Origin: a virus
Strand: one strand, 5' to 3'
Length of the DNA stretch: 64,000 bases
IMG/VR virus record: IMGVR_UViG_3300019760_000001
Location: 43,714-107,713 of that record
Translations under genes and position numbers: made by a program
Shown here: piece by piece, positions 34,490 to 42,841 of the stretch
How positions within the stretch are numbered: the first letter of the stretch is position 1
How the letters are laid out: every line of letters starts with the position of its first letter
The notes under the pieces: model-generated
The model's input: the letters and a program-made list of their open reading frames with translations, nothing else
Database searches by the model: none
What the model was told of the DNA's origin: nothing

Positions 34490-34668
34490 AACATACGGTT
34501 ATACGCGGTTTATCTATTAAAGGGAATATCTAGTAAAGATATTCATCTTAATAAAGATAAAGATCAGTCGCACCAACTGCTAAGGCTTGGGAGCCTACAC
34601 ATATGGTGCTGAAATTGCGAGAGTTGGAGGAGGTTTGACGAATTACTGCAAACAATAGTAAGGCTCAA
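34490..34668. other. AT-rich segment and hairpins next to the iterons
   Basis: No gene is convincing. GAATATC and GATATTC (34524-34544) form a 7-bp inverted repeat, and GCACCA/TGGTGC encloses AGGCT-tggg-AGCCT at 34570-34609. These are the kinds of secondary elements found beside iteron origins. Confidence 0.45.
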
Positions 34669-35199
34669 CTAGTTCTGTTCCTCACCATACCATTCTTCGT
34701 AGTCATCATCAGAACCATACTTCGTAGTTAAGGCCCATCTAATTGAAGCTTCCTCAGAATCAAGCTGTCCGACAGACATATCGTCGAACTTACCTTCGCC
34801 ATTAGTGAATGTTAGAACTCCACAGTTGTACCCAATATCTTCATCAGCAAAAGTTGCTGTGAAAGTATGGTCAGGATGAACAATTGATAAGTGCTTAATA
34901 ATAGCCTCTGGACAAGACCAAGCTGTATCGAACTGTACTTCTGTATCAGAGATAATAATATCGTAGCAATTCCACTTAGTTCCCCAGTTCTTCAGTCTCC
35001 AAGTGTACCAGTTGTCTGCTCCGTACTTGGTAATAAGCTCCTCGTTAGGTTCACAAGGAGAAGTAGTTCCCTCAAGCCCAGACGGCATAGGAATGATTAA
35101 ATTAAAATCAAACTCAGATTCCGATGATTGGTACTTAGGTAAAATTGTACCCGCTTCTGGTCCGCTAATAGTTAGTGTAGTTGTAATATTGTTTGGCAT
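34669..35199 (-). CDS. DUF1281 / Api92-like protein, 176 aa
   Basis: MPNNITTTLTISG, FDFNLIIPMP, NWYTWRLKNWGTKWN and FDTAWSCPEAI occur in the order typical of the DUF1281/Api92-like family found in phages and plasmids. The C-terminal ferredoxin-like part has lower identity. Function unknown. Confidence 0.8.
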   Translation of the reverse strand: MPNNITTTLTISGPEAGTILPKYQSSESEFDFNLIIPMPSGLEGTTSPCEPNEELITKYGADNWYTWRLKNWGTKWNCYDIIISDTEVQFDTAWSCPEAIIKHLSIVHPDHTFTATFADEDIGYNCGVLTFTNGEGKFDDMSVGQLDSEEASIRWALTTKYGSDDDYEEWYGEEQN

Positions 35200-35208
35200 G
35201 AAATGCTC

Positions 35209-35700
35209 CTATAAATAAAAATATGGTTCAACCGCAGTCAGTACATCATCCCTAGGCGTACCTATAGGGAAGTAAAGAAATGGTTCAGCTAATGTGCTTG
35301 GCAATGAATCAGTTAGTTGCTGGAAACGCTCCTGTCGATAGTGAAGTTCTGTATGATCAGCAACCAGTTGGAAGCCAGTCATTAAGTCGTTGACCAGATA
35401 GTAAGTGTGACCAAGAGATACAAGAATATGTTCAATGTCCTTTTGGTCCTCAGATTGAACACCTTTGCCGTTGGGGTGTTTCCACTCCAAGTGAAGGCTA
35501 ATAGCATTTGGTAAATACACCAATATGTCAGGTATGCCATTGACCATACCGTCTGCTTTGGCTTGGTTAATAATCTGTGCCTTGACCTTTGGTGAACCAG
35601 GCAAAGTAATCCCGTTCAATGACAGACTCACTAGGCAATCTGGGTACAGAAAGTTAAACAATGAGATCCAAGTACGTTGTAGCTGGGCTTCGCTAGTCAT
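35209..35700 (-). CDS. VRR-NUC-type nuclease, 163 aa
   Basis: I start at 35700, directly after the upstream stop. GIPDILVYL, HLEWKHPNGKG, SEDQKDIEHILVSLGH and YLVND match the VRR-NUC core (GxPD, E-x-K, QxxW-like helix). The E is Glu-Trp-Lys, giving an E-x-K active site. VRR-NUC enzymes act on branched DNA; several phages encode stand-alone copies. Confidence 0.75.
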   Translation of the reverse strand: MTSEAQLQRTWISLFNFLYPDCLVSLSLNGITLPGSPKVKAQIINQAKADGMVNGIPDILVYLPNAISLHLEWKHPNGKGVQSEDQKDIEHILVSLGHTYYLVNDLMTGFQLVADHTELHYRQERFQQLTDSLPSTLAEPFLYFPIGTPRDDVLTAVEPYFYL

Positions 35701-35701
35701 G

Positions 35702-36235
35702 CTACCAACTACTACAATATTCGTACTCTGCGTTAGGGTCGAGTTCTGCAATCGACTTGATTGTGTACTCCAAGTCCTCAACAAACCACTCATCGATATG
35801 TGAAGAGCCAAAGAAGAAACCAGAAGTTGGTACTATTGGTAAATCTTCAAGATCAACATCATAAACTTGAATAGTTTTCGTTAGTTGACCTTCGGATGAA
35901 CTCCAACCTGCATCAACTACTTTGTCAATTATCGGGCATTCACTTAAGAAGTCAAGTGTTTCCTGACACAATTTGCTAAGAGACTCCAATTGCTTGAAGG
36001 AAACCCAGTGAGGCATACATTCATCAACACCATCCTGCACTTCAGAAATAAACCAATTGTGGATTGCGTTCGCTTTCCGCCAGTAGATTGCTTCTTCCTC
36101 GATATAAGTTAGCTTCGACAAATCAACTGCTAATGGCTTACCATCTTTTAATATGTTAATTGATCCTGTTATTTTGTTGTGCTCGTAGTTGCCACCCACG
36201 TAAATTTTCTTTGTTAGGTACATATCTAGTCCCAT
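35702..36235 (-). CDS. Conserved phage protein, 177 aa
   Basis: MGLDMYLTKKIYVGG, YWRKANAIHNWFISEVQDG and ECMPHWVS is a combination found in many uncharacterised phage proteins. It contains several Trp and Cys but no catalytic motif I can name. Confidence 0.75.
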   Translation of the reverse strand: MGLDMYLTKKIYVGGNYEHNKITGSINILKDGKPLAVDLSKLTYIEEEAIYWRKANAIHNWFISEVQDGVDECMPHWVSFKQLESLSKLCQETLDFLSECPIIDKVVDAGWSSSEGQLTKTIQVYDVDLEDLPIVPTSGFFFGSSHIDEWFVEDLEYTIKSIAELDPNAEYEYCSSW

Positions 36236-36237
36236 AA

Positions 36238-37383
36238 TTAATCTCCTTCTCTACTAAATAATTCCATATCCTTGAACTTCTCATAAGCTAGGTTAAGGAT
36301 ATTCGTTTTGAATAATTCTGTATTACCTGACTTCAATAAGTCAGGACCTGTATACTTATGGTCAATGAATTCTCTAAGAATTCGCTGTTCCTCATTGTAA
36401 GCATCTTTTCCGGACTTATAATGGATTTGATGTAAGACTCTGATATTACTCATATCAAGCCCGAATCTCTCTTTAATTGTCCGGTTTGTTATACCGATCT
36501 TATACGCTTCTCCGTTATTGATTGAAAGATAATATAGTACAGCTGATTTAGCCCCATCAAACCCCGTTTTCGTACAGGAAGAGCAGCCTCTACCTGATAG
36601 GTGATCGGAGGCTATTTGTTCAAAATCACCATGCGTTGAGCAAGTGATTATCACTTTACTTTTCGCATTTGTGTATATTGTATTTGAGTAATAGTACTTA
36701 TTATTATGTACTTTTTGTGATTCTTTGATAAAGTCTTTCGTGGTTTTATTCCTACCTAGACATCTAGGGCAACCAGACCCAACCAAATGACTACTAGGAG
36801 TTTGTTCAAAGTCTCCATGTATTGGACAGGTTATTTTTACATTGTCTCTTGCAGTTGTGTACTCGACGTTTGTATAAGTGTAAGTATTATTATGCACTGC
36901 TTTTGCTTGTAGTATAAATTCTTGAGTACTGGATTTTTTAGCTTGGCTACTCTTTGCAATGCCACACTTTCTGCACCCAACACCTTTTAGGTGATTTGTA
37001 GGTACTTGCTTAAAATCCCCGTGGATTGGGCAAGTAATGATCACAGGTTCATGTGCAGAGTGATAAGAAATATTAGAGTAGGTGTAAAAATCATTATGTA
37101 CTTCAACGGCCTCCGCAATAAAACTGAAAACTGATTTACGTAAACGATTTCCTACAGCCTCGTTTTTACATCTACTACACCCAGAACTTTTAAGGTGTCC
37201 TTCAGCTCTTTGCTTATAAGTAAAATTATGTATTTTACACGTAATCGTAATAGGATTTTTAGCACCTGTGTACACAGCCTCACTATAATCACATTTATCA
37301 TCATACAGACCAATTAGCTTCTTTTTAAAATTTTTATAAGCCTGTATAGATCTAGGATTGGTAATACCTGGATGTAATTTCAT
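36238..37383 (-). CDS. GIY-YIG endonuclease with four repeated DNA-binding modules
   Basis: Residues ~1-280 contain four copies of a module with the pattern Y-x-Y-(S/T)...(I/V)-T-C-x-(T/I)-H-G-D-F...H-L-x-G-x-G-C-x-x-C, a DUF723-like zinc module. SAVLYYLSINNGEAYKIGIT (~283-302) is a T5orf172-type GIY-YIG core. The modules probably read the target. It is a freestanding homing-type nuclease. Its first module resembles the start of the HNH protein at 61007. It carries pseudoknot leader B. Confidence 0.8.
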   Translation of the reverse strand: MKLHPGITNPRSIQAYKNFKKKLIGLYDDKCDYSEAVYTGAKNPITITCKIHNFTYKQRAEGHLKSSGCSRCKNEAVGNRLRKSVFSFIAEAVEVHNDFYTYSNISYHSAHEPVIITCPIHGDFKQVPTNHLKGVGCRKCGIAKSSQAKKSSTQEFILQAKAVHNNTYTYTNVEYTTARDNVKITCPIHGDFEQTPSSHLVGSGCPRCLGRNKTTKDFIKESQKVHNNKYYYSNTIYTNAKSKVIITCSTHGDFEQIASDHLSGRGCSSCTKTGFDGAKSAVLYYLSINNGEAYKIGITNRTIKERFGLDMSNIRVLHQIHYKSGKDAYNEEQRILREFIDHKYTGPDLLKSGNTELFKTNILNLAYEKFKDMELFSREGD

Positions 37384-37388
37384 TTCGT

Positions 37389-37507
37389 TCTTTCGACAGC
37401 ATTAAATTTAAGGAGAGGATAAGAATTGTCACGTTTTTATACTCTATAGAGCCCTAATAAAGAGTATTAACAGAACGTGACTGAAACTGCTTAATACTCT
37501 TTATTAG
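37389..37507 (-). promoter_or_regulatory. Pseudoknot leader B with CGAAAGA start motif
   Basis: A perfect 17-bp stem (37454-37470 with 37491-37507) has a 20-nt loop. Loop bases 37474-37481 pair perfectly with 37428-37435 outside, completing an H-type pseudoknot on the minus transcript. CTTAAATTTA and CGAAAGA (37395-37389) lead to the ATG of the GIY-YIG gene. It aligns with leader A. Confidence 0.75.
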
Positions 37508-37537
37508 AAATCTATCTTAATTATACCTAAGAAAGTC

Positions 37538-37720
37538 TTAGATATCTATTAATTGGTCTCTGTATATATCTGTAAAATAGTCTGTTGCCTCCGAAGTGTA
37601 CTCCTCGTATGCATCGTTCAGGTACTCAACTTCGTCATCGATTAAGCCGAGTTGTAAGGCGTCGTGTAGTTTAGTAAATCCTTGTACTTCACAGAATGTG
37701 TCATAGTCTAATACTGTCAT
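37538..37720 (-). CDS. Hypothetical protein, 60 aa
   Basis: Acidic helical product (LDYDTFCEVQGFTKLHD). Its start overlaps the stop of the 55-residue gene upstream as ATGA. Not recognised. Confidence 0.6.
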   Translation of the reverse strand: MTVLDYDTFCEVQGFTKLHDALQLGLIDDEVEYLNDAYEEYTSEATDYFTDIYRDQLIDI

Positions 37721-37884
37721 TTGTCTCTCCCTAAAATTAAAATTAAATCATCCTTGCTATAAGATGAAACTGTTGTGTCAAAGTAAAGGTGTACTCTGTT
37801 AGCTGATAGTTTGACTTCCGTAGGTGTCTGCTGTATTGCTTTTGCAATTGTATCTAAGTAAACAGGGTTTGTTAGAGTAATCAT
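37717..37884 (-). CDS. Small protein, 55 aa
   Basis: MITLTNPVYLDTIAKAIQQ begins 3 bp past the upstream stop and the frame closes inside the next start codon (ATGA). It looks like a single alpha/beta domain. The end of the frame includes GGGAGAG, the ribosome site of its neighbour. Confidence 0.55.
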   Translation of the reverse strand: MITLTNPVYLDTIAKAIQQTPTEVKLSANRVHLYFDTTVSSYSKDDLILILGRDK

Positions 37885-37887
37885 CCG

Positions 37888-38415
37888 TTAATCCTTTCGT
37901 TCATAGACACCCTCTCCGTTAGAGAAAGTGCCAACTTTGTTATAATCTCCGATATTTGCGTCCATCCATTTGCCTACATAGTCAGCCATACGAGCGGCTA
38001 GATTCAGCTTACCTGCTTCGCTAGAGTAAAAGTCGTCCTTAGCACGCATAGATACAGATACTAAACCACAATATTCACTGACTCCTAGCTCTATTAATTC
38101 GTTCTCCAAGAAGATGCGATCCTCGTTACCCTCCCAACGGTCGCAAGTGCCCAATGAAGGGTACTTGGTAGTGAATTGGTCGATAATAGATTCCATGAAC
38201 CAATCCCAGTCGCAATGTGACTCGTTGTACACATCCGCATACTCAAGTTCAACTCCACAACAATGCGTTTGTTCAACAGGCTGGTCATCCTGGTAAGGCT
38301 CGTAGTAGTGTTCGTTACATTCGTCACAAACCGCCACTGACTCCATTCCCATCCAAGATACGTCGTAGTAACAAACTGTGTGTGTATTTGATAGGTAGCT
38401 TACTGAACGACCCAT
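37888..38415 (-). CDS. Conserved phage-type protein, 175 aa
   Basis: MGRSVSYLSNTH starts a pattern seen in phage proteins of unknown function. CDECNEHYYEPYQ and CCGVELEY supply Cys pairs that could bind zinc. The rest is acidic. Confidence 0.65.
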   Translation of the reverse strand: MGRSVSYLSNTHTVCYYDVSWMGMESVAVCDECNEHYYEPYQDDQPVEQTHCCGVELEYADVYNESHCDWDWFMESIIDQFTTKYPSLGTCDRWEGNEDRIFLENELIELGVSEYCGLVSVSMRAKDDFYSSEAGKLNLAARMADYVGKWMDANIGDYNKVGTFSNGEGVYERKD

Positions 38416-38416
38416 G

Positions 38417-38602
38417 TTATAATTCCAATGAGTTGATTAGTGATTCGTCAACGTCCCATAGAGTTGCGTCCCTGTAATCAACAGTAAGAATCCTACCAGA
38501 TGGTAGTACTATGTTCACATACTCACCAGGTTCGATGTGTACGTCAACGCTGATTGTGTTTGGTGACTTGATTTGTTCGTTTGTTCCGTCGATTATCTTC
38601 AT
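38417..38602 (-). CDS. Hypothetical protein, 61 aa
   Basis: Small beta-rich protein (TISVDVHIEPGEYVNIVLP). Ribosome site AAAGGA upstream. Unknown function. Confidence 0.65.
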   Translation of the reverse strand: MKIIDGTNEQIKSPNTISVDVHIEPGEYVNIVLPSGRILTVDYRDATLWDVDESLINSLEL

Positions 38603-38621
38603 GTTATGTCCTTTGTAATAA

Positions 38622-38650
38622 ACTCAGTACAACACCCGAAGGTGCTGAGT
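38622..38650. terminator. Hairpin with UUCG loop after the membrane cluster
   Basis: ACTCAG/CTGAGT and CACC/GGTG enclose CGAA (UUCG on the minus transcript). It lies downstream of the 74-residue membrane gene. There is no U-run, so it may be a transcript end only with other factors. Confidence 0.45.
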
Positions 38651-38654
38651 GGAT

Positions 38655-38879
38655 TTACTTAGCTGTAAAGTAGTCGTCTCGAAAGAATGATCCGTTCATC
38701 AGGTTGTATTTAGATGTTATGATAGAACCAACACCTAGTAGTAGTACTACCAGGTTTGTGATAGGTATGTAACATAACCACGCAAGATGTGCTACAGGTT
38801 TAGAATCAAGTTGTAAAGCTATTTGCCAAACCCTAAGTGATAACAGTACAGATATCACATACAGGATAAAATACGCCAT
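38655..38879 (-). CDS. Membrane protein, 74 aa, two helices
   Basis: Hydrophobic segments at 1-22 and 33-56 with a short polar loop between. It overlaps the SPFH gene stop by 1 bp and is translated with it. Probably an inner-membrane partner of the SPFH lipoprotein. Confidence 0.7.
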   Translation of the reverse strand: MAYFILYVISVLLSLRVWQIALQLDSKPVAHLAWLCYIPITNLVVLLLGVGSIITSKYNLMNGSFFRDDYFTAK

Positions 38880-39775
38880 TACTTACTCGTATTTGCTATA
38901 ACTGGTATATTACCATTCATAACAGTTGCTGGAAGTGATCCGTTCCATCTCTCAGCCTCAGCAAGTCTAACATCAAGTTCTTTGTCTTGTAGTTCAAGTT
39001 TTCTAAGTGTGATAAGTTGAGGAGTAATTCCTTTAGCAGTCATAGCGTTGTAGTCTCTAATTCTCTTAGCTTCTAACATCTTAATTCTATAATCTGCTTC
39101 TGCTAACTCTTCTTGACCTTTTTTCCTAGTAAGTTCAATTTGAGTCTGTGCTTGTTGAGTAGTAATCTCCATTCTTCTCTTGTTTGCTGCTTCTATTGCT
39201 GCTGTAACAGATTTAGGGTACTCAATAGCCCCAATAGTGACATCTGATATATCCATAGGGATGTTTTGTAACTTAGGAAGTAAAGCTTGGTAGAGCTCAA
39301 CGGTAATTCTTTCGTAGTTGACATTAACTTCGTCTACGTTGTACTTAGATATGACTGCTCTGGCTGTGTTCATTACGATCATCTTACCGTATACATTGTA
39401 CACTTCTCTAGTAGTGATTCTATCATCATCCATTTTCATGTCATTGAAAATAGCATCAAGTCTCTTCTTGTCAGTAGTATTTCTACCTCTAAATACAACT
39501 TCAAACTTAAGTTTTAACTTGTCTTTTAGAAGTACTTCTATTGGTTCGTTAAATTTCTCCGTAGTAGTCTCTACGAATATTAATTTCTCTTTCTTTCTAT
39601 TAGAAGTAAAAAACCCGTTGTCAATGTTAACAACGCCTGGAGGATAAACCTCTGGTTGGAACCCTGTCGGTCCAAGTACTTTAGCAACTGTTCCTTGCTC
39701 GACTTGTACATTACATCCAGTAAGTAGAAGTAATGCTACAGCACTTGCTGCTACTGTTTTAAATAATCTTTTCAT
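38879..39775 (-). CDS. SPFH/prohibitin-like lipoprotein, 298 aa
   Basis: A lipoprotein signal ends LLLLTGC, so Cys21 would be lipidated. Residues ~30-190 (VEQGTVAKVLGPTGFQPEV, YPKSVTAAIEAANKRR) follow the SPFH/band-7 layout, and an Ala/Gln/Glu-rich coiled coil follows. SPFH proteins form membrane scaffolds. The gene sits in a block with three small membrane proteins, suggesting a membrane complex, perhaps against superinfection. Confidence 0.75.
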   Translation of the reverse strand: MKRLFKTVAASAVALLLLTGCNVQVEQGTVAKVLGPTGFQPEVYPPGVVNIDNGFFTSNRKKEKLIFVETTTEKFNEPIEVLLKDKLKLKFEVVFRGRNTTDKKRLDAIFNDMKMDDDRITTREVYNVYGKMIVMNTARAVISKYNVDEVNVNYERITVELYQALLPKLQNIPMDISDVTIGAIEYPKSVTAAIEAANKRRMEITTQQAQTQIELTRKKGQEELAEADYRIKMLEAKRIRDYNAMTAKGITPQLITLRKLELQDKELDVRLAEAERWNGSLPATVMNGNIPVIANTSK

Positions 39776-40077
39776 TTAAGCTCCTCTTTGCTTATTGATT
39801 GAACTGCATTAACAGATTGCTTAAAGCTATCGTCCACTTGTTTGGGTGGAAGTACTTTCGAAGTAGCTATAGCTCTATCTGCTTGGTAGTTCACCGTGTT
39901 TGTTGTTGGGTTCATCTTAATTGGCATCATCCAGGAAAATATAAAAAGTATTAGTAGAATAATGTTCCATACTCTAGATTGTAACTTGTACTTCCATACT
40001 GCCCTGTAGGTAGCACCTACAGTTACCAAGAACAATCCGAGTTTAACTAACCAAAACCATTGGTAGGACAATTCCAT
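39772..40077 (-). CDS. Membrane protein, 101 aa
   Basis: Two hydrophobic segments at 7-25 and 35-55, then a soluble tail of about 45 residues (TVNYQADRAIATSKVLPP). Overlaps the SPFH gene by 4 bp. Confidence 0.7.
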   Translation of the reverse strand: MELSYQWFWLVKLGLFLVTVGATYRAVWKYKLQSRVWNIILLILFIFSWMMPIKMNPTTNTVNYQADRAIATSKVLPPKQVDDSFKQSVNAVQSISKEELK

Positions 40078-40081
40078 GTGA

Positions 40082-40267
40082 CTAGCCTACTAAACTGTAG
40101 TAAGATTTAATAATGAAGTCGTACGGAAATGTGGCTGGAGCAAAGTATGCCCAAGCACACACTACAGGGATCAGTGAACTTGTCAGTACGTACCCATTAG
40201 TCAAAATACCTATAACTGGATGGACAGGCTCATTTCTGAACTTGTTTACATCGTAATTTGCATCCAT
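40082..40267 (-). CDS. Membrane protein, 61 aa
   Basis: A hydrophobic stretch (VIGILTNGYVLTSSLIPVVC) suggests one or two membrane passes. It is the first of the membrane cluster, starting at the stop of the 431-residue gene. Confidence 0.65.
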   Translation of the reverse strand: MDANYDVNKFRNEPVHPVIGILTNGYVLTSSLIPVVCAWAYFAPATFPYDFIIKSYYSLVG

Positions 40268-41562
40268 TACTTAGCTGCTTCGAATTGGTGTTTGATTTTT
40301 GTTGACTTACCAACTGTGTATGGTGTCATTTTTGCATTTGGGTGTTCAGCAATCATATTTACTAAATGTGCTTGTGCATCAGCTGTTGCCGACTTACCTG
40401 TGAATCTCTTCAACTCGATTTCAACTCCATCAGCTGTGTGGTAAAGTGCCATTACTGAAGGCTTAAGTTTGAAGTCAGACTTTGGTTTACTTACTTTAGT
40501 CCCTGTTTCGATTGTTTCGCCGTTTACTTTGATTTCGATATTTGTGTTCATTGTTTGTTCCTTAGTGATTGTCGGTTCTGATGTTTCTGTTGTTGCCATA
40601 ACAGCACTGATTGGAGTGAAATCTTTTAGGAATTGCCCTAAACTTAAGCATCTATCCCCGTTAAAGTGAACGTCATTAGGGAATAATCCATTATGTTCTA
40701 CTATTGTCACTTGTTCTTGGTATGCATTACGATTCCATAATGAACCTATCAATGGTCGTGTTTGTTCCTCACTCACTGAATCCTTTGTGTTAGATATTTC
40801 TGCATCACCTGTATAAAGTTCCCAAGCTATCCCTAAATACCACGGGCTATTATTTGTATTTGACACCCAGATTTTGTTACCATCTACTTTAGTAATAGTT
40901 TCAATAGATCCTGCATCTAGGTCTCCTATACCCACATGCCTTCTAGCTATTACTCTATCACCTACTTTTGCTTTGTTCATTATTTGTTCCTTTTTTGATA
41001 GTCTTAGTTCATCTTCTGCAACCCACCAGTAATCTGATTTGTCCTGTATGTAAACAGCAATAGAATCAGGATTATCAACTTGCATTATTTCTAGTTCTTT
41101 GTTATTACCTGCAAATAAACTTGATGTTGTGTCAACTATATCACCTTCTCTGAATTTACACTGTTGTTCCGGTTCGGCTTGTTGAATTATTAAGAAACTC
41201 TCTAATTGTCCTTGAGATAAGTGATTTGAACCTATATACACTCCATTCGCTACATCTACTTCAGTAACAGTTATTAAGCTCCCGGTTAAAAATACTCCTG
41301 TGGCCTCTAAACAGTATAATTGAGAACCTATTGATGCTTCAGATCCTGGTTTGGTGTCAATAACTTTGAAATGTTTAAAGTACCTCATCCCCGCACCATC
41401 ATCATTTACTAGGTATATTCCAGGACTGCTACCAGATTTAGTAAATCTCTTTACTATGTTTATAGAGCCTACGTCTAAATTGGCGCCCTCTTGTGTGCTA
41501 ATTCGTTCAACTATATCTCCGGCTATTGGTGTATATGTGGAAGGCTTGTATTTGTAATTCAT
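40267..41562 (-). CDS. Tandem SH3-like-domain protein with two internal in-frame starts, 431 aa
   Basis: At least four repeats follow the pattern G-D-x-V...G-S-I/L, each about 60 residues, like KOW/SH3-type beta barrels (AGDIVERISTQ, REGDIVDTTSS, KVGDRVIARRHVG). Two in-frame ATGs have AAGGAACAA 3-4 nt upstream: one at 40981 (MNKAKVGDRV) and one at 40552 (MNTNIEIKV). So the frame probably gives a full protein and two shorter C-terminal ones, or is a fusion of three genes. Unknown role. Confidence 0.65.
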   Translation of the reverse strand: MNYKYKPSTYTPIAGDIVERISTQEGANLDVGSINIVKRFTKSGSSPGIYLVNDDGAGMRYFKHFKVIDTKPGSEASIGSQLYCLEATGVFLTGSLITVTEVDVANGVYIGSNHLSQGQLESFLIIQQAEPEQQCKFREGDIVDTTSSLFAGNNKELEIMQVDNPDSIAVYIQDKSDYWWVAEDELRLSKKEQIMNKAKVGDRVIARRHVGIGDLDAGSIETITKVDGNKIWVSNTNNSPWYLGIAWELYTGDAEISNTKDSVSEEQTRPLIGSLWNRNAYQEQVTIVEHNGLFPNDVHFNGDRCLSLGQFLKDFTPISAVMATTETSEPTITKEQTMNTNIEIKVNGETIETGTKVSKPKSDFKLKPSVMALYHTADGVEIELKRFTGKSATADAQAHLVNMIAEHPNAKMTPYTVGKSTKIKHQFEAAK

Positions 41563-41753
41563 TAAATTCCTTTCGTTTAAATTAAGTATAAAGGACTTCT
41601 CCTACGTACTATAATGTTCTACGAGCAAAGAAAATGCTGTGGTAAATAAAGTAGAACACTAACTACATAGTGTAGGTCAGCGATGCTCTGTTTGCGTTGA
41701 TGGCAGGTGAGAGATTCCTAACTGATTTGCGATAAGCTGTTCTGTTTCACTTC
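41563..41753. other. Leader region with nested hairpins
   Basis: TGTTCTAC and GTAGAACA pair at 41615-41658, and CTACA-tag-TGTAG follows at 41663-41675. The stretch is the leader of the 431-residue gene. I see no gene or clear promoter in it. Confidence 0.4.
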
Positions 41754-42146
41754 CTACGCATACTGAGTAACACGTAGTTGCTCAATTAGTTCATATGCTT
41801 GTTTGAGTTCGTCCTTCAGAAGGTTCGACTCAGATTGGTACTGCTCTGCAATACGGATAGTTGCACGTAAAATTGACTTAGAATTAACTAGATCAGTCCT
41901 GCATGAGTTGTAGGCTGAACTAACACAATCCCTAGCAATTCGTTGCTTGAGCAAGGTTGAGTTCAGTGCACGTTCCTTCGCAAGGTCGAATCGAACTGAC
42001 TTGAGTTCAGCAATAAGCTTGGGAATAGCACGATTACGTTGAGCTACATGCTCGTACGACTGTCGTGCTTTGTCTATATCAGACTGCATAGAGTTATACT
42101 CAGCGCCAGACATACGTACGTCTGCATTTGGATGAAGTAGTTCCAT
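41754..42146 (-). CDS. Coiled-coil protein, 130 aa
   Basis: After about 35 residues the protein is a long coiled coil (heptads such as LIAELKSVRFDLAKERALN). No signal peptide. Unknown function. Confidence 0.65.
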   Translation of the reverse strand: MELLHPNADVRMSGAEYNSMQSDIDKARQSYEHVAQRNRAIPKLIAELKSVRFDLAKERALNSTLLKQRIARDCVSSAYNSCRTDLVNSKSILRATIRIAEQYQSESNLLKDELKQAYELIEQLRVTQYA

Positions 42147-42147
42147 A

Positions 42148-42303
42148 CTAGCCCTCCCTAAGAAATTGATTTGGGTAGTCTACTAGTATCGCATATACTA
42201 AAGCAAATCCCCAAAAAGTTGGTGTGAATATTGTGTGTCCAATAGCACTTAGTATAGGACCATAAATAAAAGATGGTATGATTATTAGTAATAATAAATT
42301 CAT
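42148..42303 (-). CDS. Small membrane protein, 51 aa
   Basis: Two hydrophobic segments (LLLLIIIPSFIYGPIL and FWGFALVYAILVDY). AAAGGAG lies upstream. The start overlaps the previous stop (ATGA). Confidence 0.55.
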   Translation of the reverse strand: MNLLLLIIIPSFIYGPILSAIGHTIFTPTFWGFALVYAILVDYPNQFLREG

Positions 42304-42470
42304 GACGAGTGCTCCTTTGCATATTCAATAGCAAACTGAAGTTCGGCTATGATAAGCTCACAAGATTGTTGGTAATAATCACAACAAGACCCATCACGTT
42401 GAGTCTCCCAGTGTTCGATACGGATTAGCAACCAAGGCAGGCTTGGTGGTACTGATGTGTTAGATGGCAT
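42300..42470 (-). CDS. Small protein, 56 aa
   Basis: MPSNTSVPPSLPWLLIRIE begins the frame, which ends in AAGGAGCACTCGTCATGA, where the ribosome site and start of the next gene are embedded. Helical C-terminus with a Cys pair. Unknown. Confidence 0.55.
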   Translation of the reverse strand: MPSNTSVPPSLPWLLIRIEHWETQRDGSCCDYYQQSCELIIAELQFAIEYAKEHSS

Positions 42471-42479
42471 TGCTTGTCC

Positions 42480-42656
42480 TTATGAAGATTTGGTTACGTG
42501 GTCGTATAATTCACCGCAATGTTCGCATTGAAGAGTTCGCACAAACTTGTAATTGTTTGACATAGCAGCAATTTCTTTCCATTTATGATTACATGGTTTT
42601 GGTTGCTTAGGTAATTCCCAAGTACCAATAAAAATTAATCGTAGTAATCTATACAT
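42480..42656 (-). CDS. Small zinc-binding-like protein, 58 aa
   Basis: CNHKWKEI and CEHCGELYDH supply a C-x-H and CxxC set that could coordinate zinc. The N-terminus is basic-hydrophobic. It has AGGAG upstream of the ATG at 42656. Confidence 0.55.
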   Translation of the reverse strand: MYRLLRLIFIGTWELPKQPKPCNHKWKEIAAMSNNYKFVRTLQCEHCGELYDHVTKSS

Positions 42657-42657
42657 A

Positions 42658-42840
42658 TTAAGCTCCTATTTGAGTTCGTAAATTGGCAATCCTTACTTCA
42701 ATGTAAGCTTGCAACGTTGTGTGTTCGTCAATTACTGACTGAGGTAAATCAGTAGAATCCTTAAGTGCGTCTGTAGAATGTTGCCAGTGCACACGTAGGG
42801 CTTTGATTTCTTCTGTTGGTGATAAATTGGTTGTTAGCAT
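42658..42840 (-). CDS. Hypothetical protein, 60 aa
   Basis: The start at 42840 has AAAGGA 5 nt upstream; the longer frame lies inside its neighbour. Helical product (LSPTEEIKALRVHWQ). Unknown. Confidence 0.55.
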   Translation of the reverse strand: MLTTNLSPTEEIKALRVHWQHSTDALKDSTDLPQSVIDEHTTLQAYIEVRIANLRTQIGA

Positions 42841-42841
42841 A

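Noticed and set aside
34424-34612. 62-codon plus-strand frame
   Set aside because: It covers the iteron repeats, is opposite to the surrounding genes and has no ribosome site.
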